Shown in pieces: positions 56,858 through 64,000 of a stretch of DNA of 64,000 nt. The notes under the pieces were generated by a model. The model worked only from the letters and a program-made list of their open reading frames with translations, ran no database searches and was not told where the DNA came from. The DNA lies in assembly GCA_009192285.1 (NCBI GenBank), contig WBVU01000016.1:930001-994000 (forward strand), in the 5' to 3' direction. The DNA is from Morchella semilibera. Its lineage: Eukaryota > Ascomycota > Pezizomycetes > Pezizales > Morchellaceae. The first letter of the stretch is position 1, and each line of letters opens with the position of its first letter. The translations under genes were made by a program, and so were the position numbers.

Positions 56858-58588
56858 ATGGAGGTCCCCGATGCGCTTTCAAGACTCAAATACCAGTGCA
56901 CAGAACGAGAACTGCAGCTTAAAGAAGCAGCAGCGGCACTCCGTAAAACCTCCAACACAGACGAGTTCGAAGTCACCAAAGCCTTCATGGGTGAGGCCCC
57001 ACAAAGCTACGCAGTGTCGCTAACAGCAAATCCCACTTGGGAAAAAGACTTAAAGGAAGCAATCCAGGGCGATAGCTATCTTAAGAGAGTATACGAGATG
57101 CTATCTACATCCACGACTGAGATTCAAGGGTATAAGGTTAAACCAATGACATCACAATACGCGCTAAGCACAGACGGACACCTGTTCTTTGTGGACCCAA
57201 AGAGCGACAAATTCAGGATAGTAGTAGCAGGAAAACCCCTGCAGACTCAAGCTTTAGAACTAGCTCATGCAGGGCACCAAGAATATGCAAGAACATACGA
57301 TAACCTGAGGACCCTTTTTTACTGGAAAAAAATGGGAATGCATACTAAAACATACGTGGATCACTGCCCAGATTGCCTACGGAACAAGCCAAAAAACCAC
57401 AAGCCCTACGGACACTTGCAGCCAATCACCTCACCATCCGAACCACTCAATACCCTCATGCTAGATCTAATCACCGATCTACCTCCATGCGCTTATAAGA
57501 CCTTGGGCAGAGATCACGACTCAAAAGGGGAGTTATTCGATTCCATCATGACCATAACAGACAAGTTCTCTAAGGCGGTCAAATTCGCAGAAGGCCGCAA
57601 GGATTGGGAAGCGTCAGCGTGGGCAGACAAGTTCCACGATAAAGTGATATCCCAGTGGGGCTATCCAAAGACGCTAATCACAGATCAGGATAAACGTTTT
57701 ATCGGTAAGTTTTGGAAACAGCTATTTAGCCGCGCGGGGATGCGCTTAATTTCTACAAGCCCCTGGCACCCAGCCGGGGATGGCCAATCAGAACGAACCA
57801 ACCAAACGCTGGAGATTACCCTCCGCTTTTACGTGGACGGGAAACAGGAAAATTGGGTTCACCACCTCCCCGAAATAGAAGGAGTCTTTAATAATAGCAA
57901 ATCCGCCTCCACAGGATACACTCCCAACGAGATTCTCTACGGACTTAAGCTTAGAACAGCACTCGACCTAGCGAACCCCGCACACAACCAAGACCCCAGT
58001 ATCACAGCAGCGGAATCACGAGAGGTAATACGGAGAGACGCGGAAGACGCCATAGCAATCGCTCAGAAACAGATGGCAAGACAGCACAATGAGAACCACG
58101 AAGAACCTGATTTCTCATCCGGGTACACCTTCATATCTTTGAAAAAAGGGTATACACTTCCATCTATCAAGAAGAAGAAGTTAGCACTCCAAAGGATGGG
58201 ACCTTACCGAATACTGGAGTCTGTAGGAAAAGGCAGAGCGCTCAGACTCGCACTACCTCCGAATAGCAAGATCAGCAACGTGATATCTATCACCAACCTC
58301 GAACCCGCCCCTAAACCAGACCAAGATCCCTATTCACGCACCTACAAAGAAGTAGATTACCAGGCTCCAGTATCAGGGAACGCCGACGACCCAAACGCTG
58401 AATGGGAAATAGAGAAACTAGTAGGGCACAGAAGCTACGGAAGATGGAAGAAAAGGCAGTACTTGATCAGGTGGAAGGGCTGGGGAATAGAATTCGACGA
58501 ATGGCGCACTCCCGATAACCTCCCCAACGCCAAAGAGTTGATCCAAGACTACGAAAAGGAGATCGCGAATAAGGAGCTTGGACGGTGA
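56858..58588 (+). CDS. gypsy-2 integrase with C-terminal chromodomain
   Basis: 576-residue open frame: zinc-binding HHCC (ELAHAGHQEYARTYDNL, then CPDCLRNKP), catalytic core with Asp in LMLDLITDLPP, Asp in TLITDQDKRFIGKFW, and Glu in GDGQSERTNQTLEITLRF, a GPF-type linker (MGPYRILESVGKGRALRLAL), and a chromodomain (AEWEIEKLVGHRSYGRWKKR, QYLIRWKGWGIEFDEW). Intact, unlike gag and RNase H. Normally part of the Pol polyprotein, so the ATG at 56858 is not a true start. Chromodomains direct integration toward heterochromatin in chromoviruses. Confidence 0.9.
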   Translation: MEVPDALSRLKYQCTERELQLKEAAAALRKTSNTDEFEVTKAFMGEAPQSYAVSLTANPTWEKDLKEAIQGDSYLKRVYEMLSTSTTEIQGYKVKPMTSQYALSTDGHLFFVDPKSDKFRIVVAGKPLQTQALELAHAGHQEYARTYDNLRTLFYWKKMGMHTKTYVDHCPDCLRNKPKNHKPYGHLQPITSPSEPLNTLMLDLITDLPPCAYKTLGRDHDSKGELFDSIMTITDKFSKAVKFAEGRKDWEASAWADKFHDKVISQWGYPKTLITDQDKRFIGKFWKQLFSRAGMRLISTSPWHPAGDGQSERTNQTLEITLRFYVDGKQENWVHHLPEIEGVFNNSKSASTGYTPNEILYGLKLRTALDLANPAHNQDPSITAAESREVIRRDAEDAIAIAQKQMARQHNENHEEPDFSSGYTFISLKKGYTLPSIKKKKLALQRMGPYRILESVGKGRALRLALPPNSKISNVISITNLEPAPKPDQDPYSRTYKEVDYQAPVSGNADDPNAEWEIEKLVGHRSYGRWKKRQYLIRWKGWGIEFDEWRTPDNLPNAKELIQDYEKEIANKELGR

Positions 58589-58719
58589 GAAAGGAGAAGG
58601 AGATTAGGAAGGACAGAAGAAACTGAACTATTGATTGAATGATTGTTTTGCTATACGTGTGCGATCGACGATTGAGCTATTGCGTAACGAGGACGTTACT
58701 ATCTTATGTAAGGGGCAAC

Positions 58720-58912
58720 TGTTAATGCCGAATTAGCTGTATTTGATAACTCAGGCGGTATAGCGCTCGATAGGCAGAAGGGTGTTGTGGCCACACCCGC
58801 GTGCGGCCACATATGCCCGTTGGAGATAGATAAAGGCCCTCGAGGCTTCATGAATAGAACATTATCTGACGCATCATAAACAAATTACAGTCTATAAAAT
58901 ATCCGCACAGCA
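58720..58912 (+). repeat. gypsy-2 3' LTR
   Basis: 193 bp, TGTTAATGCCGAATTAG... to ...ATCCGCACAGCA, followed by the CGCAC duplication. The preceding AAGGGGCAAC (58709-58719) is a short purine tract that could act as the polypurine primer. Confidence 0.93.
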
Positions 58913-58917
58913 CGCAC

Positions 58918-59811
58918 CAATGTTGAAAGAGAAGATGCCAACTACTGTGTCTCTGAGGACTCTAGCAACTTAGTGTGAGTTTAGAAGGCCTGAGGGGCGT
59001 TGATTGAAGCTTAGAAGGCCTGAGAAGCAGTTTGATGTTGACTGCAGTTGTTTTTTGTTTTTCAGAGATGCAATTGCAATTTTGCCTGTTTGGGAATGTA
59101 TGGTTGCCTATTTGGGTATCGTGTTATCTTATTTAGGTTAGTTGTAGAATTGATTTTGTTTTAGCGAACCGTCCGGAAGGCTTCTCACCAAAAACCTCTA
59201 ATTGCCGAGAAAAAGCAAAGGTGATATGGTGTGAATCAAACTATATATCATGATAGTGGAGATGAGAGCCTTCATGAAGGCTCTTCCCGCCTTAAAAACC
59301 ACCATCATGGCTTCGCAGAGAGCAAAAATCAATAAGCGTGGCGTTGAGCAAGGGCATGGCATGCAAGTCCCGATCTCCTCCTCCATTAATAAACGTCTAA
59401 GGGGGGCGACGAGTGTTTCGAGTGCTGTTAGCAGTAGGAATTCCAGTACTACAGAACCAGAAACTGACCCCAATTACTATGGCTCCCCAAACCCTCCAGA
59501 AAGGTTTCCGGAGGGGGCAATACGCATACATACGCAACCCCACCTCAGGAACTGATTTTTGAAAATAACTCAACAACCAACAGAGATATCATCAAACCGA
59601 CTTCAGATCCATCATCTCCATCTCAACTTGCACCTAATCACCAACTCCTGAAATCACAGCTCTTCTTTTGCAGAAGTTGCTGTGAATTTCCGCTTTTTTT
59701 TCTGCTATTTTTTACCCCACCTTGCTGCCAAGCCAGCCTCAAACAAAAACTCTGCCAAGCCGCCCTCACCCATCCCACTCAATTCCTGGCGCCACAGCCA
59801 CTAGCTTCAAC
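58918..59811. other. Spacer between gypsy-2 and the LINE
   Basis: Older repeat debris (AGAAGGCCTGAG at 58985 and 59013; a GAGCCTTCATGAAGGCTC palindrome at 59266-59283) and an open frame 59250-59555 of unknown nature. The last 200 bp, CT/CA-rich, are probably the LINE 5' UTR. Confidence 0.45.
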
Positions 59812-61380
59812 ATGTCTGAAGGGGTTGAGCAATCCCTGCCAGGCATGCCGTCATCCCCTCCCCCTGCACAGTCAGAAGACAGGGATATGGGAGTTAGAGA
59901 TGACTATAGCATAGCCATGGACAGAAGCGAACCTGAGGACCATATGGGAGATCCTAGCAGTGATCCCCTAGCCTCTAATGGCCAACAACACAGAATTATA
60001 CCAACTAAAAGAGTATTATTTCAATCTAATGAAAATATTTCTGGAAAAAGACAGGCTCTACCAGGACGTTCTGGTCAGCCTATTTCCTTTGGATCCTCAA
60101 ACTACATCAATCAACGACTATGGGATTGCGTTCAGACTCTCACATTGCAGAATACTGAAATCAAAGAACAGAATACGGAAATCAGAGAACAAAATCAACA
60201 GCTCATAACTCAGATTCAAGCATTGCAGACCCTTGTTAATTCAGTCCTTGCCGCCACAAACCAAAACAACAATGAAATGAAAAGCAGATTCGATGCAATG
60301 GCTAGATCTATGAAAGCTTCAGCAATACAGAAAAATATACCACAATCATCAGCCCGGAACGCCACATCAGGCCCGGCAAACTCCAAACCTCAACTCAGCA
60401 AGAGAGCTCAAGGAAAGCAACCAGTCCATTCGAATGAGCATGTTCAACCCGTTCAGCTACAGGAGAAACAGAAGGATACTTGGGCAACTGTGACTAGGAA
60501 GGGAACTAGGCAACAGGCCCAAATGCTCAAGACACCACTTCCACCAAAACTCCCAGTTACTAAAACTATTATTGTGACTAGATCAACACCTAAGGATGGG
60601 GCACTCAACCTTGTCCAGCTCAGAAACACCATCAACAGGGATCTCACTATAGCCAAAGCAGATCAAGCTATTCAAATAGGCGGAGCAAGTTGGAATCAGA
60701 GGGGGAATCTTATGCTCTTCAGCAAAGGAGCATTCACTGAGACTCAATTCGCTGATTATAAAACGAACATTGAAAAAGCTATGAAAGAGGTTGATCCCAG
60801 TGTTGTATCCATCGCGATGCAAGAGACATGGTTCAAGCTTGCAGTACACGGCATCAATCTTGAACACTATCCTGACAACGCTCAGGGAATGGAGGACCTG
60901 AGAAGCGAAATCCACGAACTCAATACCGGAGTAACTCTAGCTACCACACCTAGATATATGACACACCCCGAAAAGAGAGTAGGAAAATCTCACAGCTCAG
61001 TTATGATTGCCGTCAGCAACAAGTCATCATACAATGCCATGCTCTCTAGGGGGATTCGAATCTTCGGACAAGTACACAGAGCCACTGAGTACCATACATC
61101 AAGACCAACAGACCAATGCAAGAACTGTCAGAAATTTGGACACAACTGGCAGAGATGCGCAACCAAGGACAGCCCTGTGTGCTCTATCTGTGCTGCCGGA
61201 CATACCAGTCAAAACCATCTCTGCCCTCAATGCAAGGTTCAGAGCAAAAGCTGTCCTCACTTCCCACCAAAATGCGCCATTTGTGAAGGACAACACCTAG
61301 CCTATGATCCTTCATGCCCTGTCAGAAACTCTATCATCCAAAGCCTCAACAACGAAGACAATGAACAGGAGATGCTATGA
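59812..61380 (+). CDS. Tad-like LINE ORF1 (gag-like, three zinc knuckles)
   Basis: 522 residues from ATG 59812 (MSEGVEQSLPGMPSSPPPAQ); the frame is open further up to 59722, but this ATG has the better context. A coiled coil at about residues 105-150 (LQNTEIKEQNTEIREQNQQL, ITQIQALQTLVNSVL), an RNA-binding-like middle (KTIIVTRSTPKDGALNLVQL), then three Cys/His knuckles: CKNCQKFGHNWQRC, CSICAAGHTSQNHLC, CAICEGQHLAYDPSC. This is the ORF1 type of Tad/Jockey-group fungal LINEs, forming the ribonucleoprotein with element RNA. Intact. Confidence 0.88.
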   Translation: MSEGVEQSLPGMPSSPPPAQSEDRDMGVRDDYSIAMDRSEPEDHMGDPSSDPLASNGQQHRIIPTKRVLFQSNENISGKRQALPGRSGQPISFGSSNYINQRLWDCVQTLTLQNTEIKEQNTEIREQNQQLITQIQALQTLVNSVLAATNQNNNEMKSRFDAMARSMKASAIQKNIPQSSARNATSGPANSKPQLSKRAQGKQPVHSNEHVQPVQLQEKQKDTWATVTRKGTRQQAQMLKTPLPPKLPVTKTIIVTRSTPKDGALNLVQLRNTINRDLTIAKADQAIQIGGASWNQRGNLMLFSKGAFTETQFADYKTNIEKAMKEVDPSVVSIAMQETWFKLAVHGINLEHYPDNAQGMEDLRSEIHELNTGVTLATTPRYMTHPEKRVGKSHSSVMIAVSNKSSYNAMLSRGIRIFGQVHRATEYHTSRPTDQCKNCQKFGHNWQRCATKDSPVCSICAAGHTSQNHLCPQCKVQSKSCPHFPPKCAICEGQHLAYDPSCPVRNSIIQSLNNEDNEQEML

Positions 61381-64000
61381 TGGGGACACAACCTAATCCT
61401 CACAGAGTGCGAATTATTCAACATAATTGCGCAAGATCACAAAACTGCATGATTGGATTGCTGCACTCAGTCTATGAGACAGCAGACATAGTTATAATTC
61501 AGGAACCTTTTGTTATGCCTGGCGTAATTGCAGGTTCCTGGACATCAATATCACACCCCTCCTTCGATAGTATCATTCCCACATCAGATCGACCACCAAG
61601 AACACTCACCTTCACCATCAAGACACACCTCAATCCCCACCTCATCATTCAACCTAAACCAGATATCGTCAACGATCCAGACTTACAAGCAATAGAGATA
61701 TCAACCCCCTCAATACCCGCCCTAACCCTCTTTAACATTTATAATGAAGATCCACCTGGACACAGCAATGAACCCTATACGGTGGAGAGAGTATTGGTTA
61801 ATATTCAACTCCCTACAAGAACAATTATAGCTAGAGACCTCAACTCGCATCATCCATGGTGGAACTCAGCAAACCGTACACCCAAACGCCATGAAGCATT
61901 GGTTCAACTCCTGGAAACTGGAAACTTCACTCTCATCAACGAACCAGACATCCCAACCTACCACTATAGAACTGGCACTGGCACCTCAGTTCTAGACTTA
62001 GCTTTTGCATCTACAGCGGTCAACACACTACCTTCCAATTGGGCTATTGATGAAGAAGCAGCAACAGGATCAGATCATGAAGTAATTCGATTTGATCTTG
62101 TATCTGATTCAATTGAATCAGTACCTCCCCCTTCAACTGAACGGTTCAACTGGGATAAAGCAGATTGGGAATCCTTTCAAACAACGCTTAGAGATCTCTC
62201 CCTGAACTCAGCCTTTCGATGGAATTTCCTTCATTCTCATCCAAATGAACAAAACCTAGAAGCAGGAGCTATCCTACTTCTGGAACTTATAACCACAGCA
62301 GCTGAACGTAATGTTCCTATCAGGAAATCTTCTCCTCGATCTAAACCATGGTGGAGTGGGGAGATCACAGAACATAGACGGCATATGAAGAGTGCTTTAA
62401 GAGAATGGAAGTTGGAAAGGTCTCCAATGATGCATCAAAGATTCAGATCGCACAGATCAGAATACTTCAAATGCATCAGGAGAGCTAAAGAGTCCCATTG
62501 GAACAGCTTCCTTGAGAACGCTCAAGGAAAAGACATATTCACAGCCTTCAAGTTCAGATTCACTAAACCCAGAAAAACGGAACGTACACCACCACTCAAC
62601 AATGTTACAACTGGAGAAACCGCCACCACATTTGCAGAAAAAGCCAATCTATACAGAGCTGCTCTCTTCCCACCTCCCCCTATCTCACCTCAAAGGGACA
62701 TCCAAACGCAGGGAGACAGAATACCATGGAAGGACCTGACGGATGATGAAATCAAGAGGGCGATTATGACTTCATCTCCCAATAAAGCTCCAGGGCCAGA
62801 TGGGATCAACTTCAAATGCATTCAACAAGCATACCTAGCGATACCTCACCACTTCAACTCATTTTATAAAGCAACTATGACCGCTGGCTATCACCCACAC
62901 ATTTGGAGAGAAGCCACTGTTGTTATTATAAAAAAGCCCAACAAACCAGACTATTCGATTCCAAAAGCATATAGGCCAGTCTCCTTGCTTAATTGCTTAG
63001 GCAAGGTACTGGAAAAGATAATGGCTTCAAGACTTGCATACCTAGCGGAGAGATACAATCTACTCCACCACTGGCAGATTGGAGGAAGACCAAAGAGATC
63101 CGCTGTGGATGCCTGTATGCTGGTAGCAAGCATAGTGGATGAAGCGAAGAGAAAAGGAAAGGTCGTTTCAGCACTGTTTATGGATGTCAAAGGGGCATTT
63201 GACAATGTATCCAAGGACAGACTCATACATGCAGCGAAAGAAAAACGCCTACCCGCTCAAATAGTCAGATGGATAGACAACCTCCTAAGCAACAGGAAAG
63301 CTTTGCTAGCCTTTGATGGACAACAAGAACCTATGTCAATGATAGCAACAGGAATTCCACAGGGAAGCCCAACATCACCGATTCTTTTTCTTCTTTACTT
63401 ATCACCACTCTTCGATATTCTTCAACGCCACTTTCCTCATCAACAAATACCAAGCTATATTGATGATATTGGCATGATAATGGTGGGGAAAGATGAGAGC
63501 TCGAACTGCAGACACTTGGAAAGAATGGCACAGCTAGCTGTCACATGGGGTGAAGCCAATGCTCTGGCATTCGACAACCCCAAAACAGAACTACTTCACT
63601 TCCACAACAAACGCACTACAAACACTACGGATACAGCCAAGGTCAGAATGCCTGATAGTACTCTGGTTGAGGCTAGCGATACACTGAGATGGTTGGGTGT
63701 TTGGTTTGATAGAAAGCTATCTTGCAAACATCATGTCAAAACTAAAGCGGCTTCAGCTATGAGGGCATTTCTTGCACTTGCCAGATTAGGAAATACAGAG
63801 AAAGGGCTGAGCCAAACAGCTCTCAGACAGCTCTATCAGACCTGCGTCACTACAATCAGCGATTTTGGTGCAGAGGTTTGGTGGAATGGACAGATAGGAT
63901 ACAAAACACAGCTTCAGAAGATACAAAATAATGCGATGAGAAGGATCACTGGTGCTTTCAGAACAACACCAACATCAGCACTCCAAGCAGAAACTGCACT
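61377..64000 (+). CDS. Tad-like LINE ORF2: endonuclease plus reverse transcriptase, 3' partial
   Basis: Start ATG at 61377 overlaps the ORF1 stop (ATGA). The frame is open through the window end (874 codons seen). Endonuclease/exonuclease/phosphatase domain: VRIIQHNCARSQNC, DIVIIQEPFVMPG, IIARDLNSHHPWWNSANRTP, SVLDLAFAS, GSDHEVIRFDL. RT: SSPNKAPGPDGINFKC, ATVVIIKKPNKPDYSIPKAY, RPVSLLNCLGKVLEKIMASR, FMDVKGAFDNVSKDRL, GIPQGSPTSPILFLLYL, SYIDDIGMIMVGKD (catalytic YIDD). Further thumb sequence (WLGVWFDRKLSCKHH). No stop or frameshift seen, so this copy may be active. RNase H, 3' UTR and tail lie beyond the window. Confidence 0.9.
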   Translation, partial: MMGTQPNPHRVRIIQHNCARSQNCMIGLLHSVYETADIVIIQEPFVMPGVIAGSWTSISHPSFDSIIPTSDRPPRTLTFTIKTHLNPHLIIQPKPDIVNDPDLQAIEISTPSIPALTLFNIYNEDPPGHSNEPYTVERVLVNIQLPTRTIIARDLNSHHPWWNSANRTPKRHEALVQLLETGNFTLINEPDIPTYHYRTGTGTSVLDLAFASTAVNTLPSNWAIDEEAATGSDHEVIRFDLVSDSIESVPPPSTERFNWDKADWESFQTTLRDLSLNSAFRWNFLHSHPNEQNLEAGAILLLELITTAAERNVPIRKSSPRSKPWWSGEITEHRRHMKSALREWKLERSPMMHQRFRSHRSEYFKCIRRAKESHWNSFLENAQGKDIFTAFKFRFTKPRKTERTPPLNNVTTGETATTFAEKANLYRAALFPPPPISPQRDIQTQGDRIPWKDLTDDEIKRAIMTSSPNKAPGPDGINFKCIQQAYLAIPHHFNSFYKATMTAGYHPHIWREATVVIIKKPNKPDYSIPKAYRPVSLLNCLGKVLEKIMASRLAYLAERYNLLHHWQIGGRPKRSAVDACMLVASIVDEAKRKGKVVSALFMDVKGAFDNVSKDRLIHAAKEKRLPAQIVRWIDNLLSNRKALLAFDGQQEPMSMIATGIPQGSPTSPILFLLYLSPLFDILQRHFPHQQIPSYIDDIGMIMVGKDESSNCRHLERMAQLAVTWGEANALAFDNPKTELLHFHNKRTTNTTDTAKVRMPDSTLVEASDTLRWLGVWFDRKLSCKHHVKTKAASAMRAFLALARLGNTEKGLSQTALRQLYQTCVTTISDFGAEVWWNGQIGYKTQLQKIQNNAMRRITGAFRTTPTSALQAETA

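Larger units (their letters stand above)
50982..58917 (+). mobile_element. Ty3/gypsy chromodomain retrotransposon with target duplication (gypsy-2)
   Basis: Element 50987-58912, flanked by a perfect 5-bp duplication CGCAC (50982-50986 and 58913-58917). LTRs of 195 and 193 bp start TGTTA and end GCACAGCA. A primer-binding-like site follows the left LTR. Internal order on plus: gag, zinc-knuckle region, C2H2 finger plus protease, RT, RNase H, integrase, chromodomain. Structurally complete but with stops and frameshifts in gag and pol, so not autonomous as read. Confidence 0.92.

Noticed and set aside
1-64000. tRNA or rRNA genes
   Set aside because: I found no cloverleaf with A and B boxes and no rRNA signature by eye; a tRNAscan run would settle it.

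Overview
The window is nuclear DNA of a filamentous ascomycete (Pezizomycotina). The evidence is densely introned genes (mostly 45-70 nt GT-AG introns with CTAAC/CTGAC-like branch points), recognisable fungal families, and fungal-type chromodomain gypsy and Tad-like LINE retrotransposons. Long gene-poor spacers, a high transposon load and a DIM-2-type DNA methyltransferase would fit a Pezizomycete (truffle, morel or Ascobolus-like fungus). That placement is an inference; the sequence alone does not give a species.

Genic part (1-34.5 kb). In order: the 3' part of a DIM-2-like cytosine methyltransferase (+, 2-3582); RRP14/SURF6 ribosome biogenesis factor (-, 4894-6260); protein-L-isoaspartate O-methyltransferase (-, 6777-8072); BSD2-like Rsp5 adaptor (-, 9225-10407); HPC2/ubinuclein subunit of the HIR histone chaperone (+, 12980-14469); UBP2-like deubiquitinase with 14 exons (+, 15269-19721); a conserved fungal Gln/Pro-rich protein of unknown function (-, 21537-22915); an FG nucleoporin with a CCCH finger, NUP42/Amo1-like (-, 29249-31325); an ELYS-domain nuclear pore protein (+, 31888-32963); and a MAM33/p32 mitochondrial matrix protein (-, 33197-34347). 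I rebuilt the exons by hand. In each complete model the summed exon length is a multiple of three, which supports the models. The two nuclear pore genes are head to head over 562 bp. BSD2 and UBP2, neighbours but for one gene, act on the same ubiquitin ligase (Rsp5) in yeast.

Repeat part (35.3-64 kb). This is a nested transposon cluster. A decayed minus-strand chromodomain gypsy element (gypsy-1, about 36.54-40.83 kb) is embedded among several copies of a repeat (family A) that has a roughly 440-bp TG...CA unit, probably its LTR, and a roughly 190-bp leader. Family B follows: three copies, two of them forming a large inverted repeat around a family A fragment. Between the two direct family B copies lies a wrecked Plavaka-type (CACTA superfamily) transposase with GAGCCTTC motifs scattered around it. 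A structurally complete 7.9-kb plus-strand chromodomain gypsy (gypsy-2, 50987-58912) has 193-195 bp LTRs and a perfect 5-bp target duplication (CGCAC), but its ORFs carry stops and frameshifts. Finally, a Tad-like LINE has an intact ORF1 (59812-61380) and an ORF2 starting at 61377 that remains open to the window end.

Intergenic stretches hold several near-perfect hairpins (8461-8571, 26248-26337, 34517-34576) and a recurring GTACCTAC/GTAGGTAC motif. I saw no rRNA, CRISPR or convincing tRNA.
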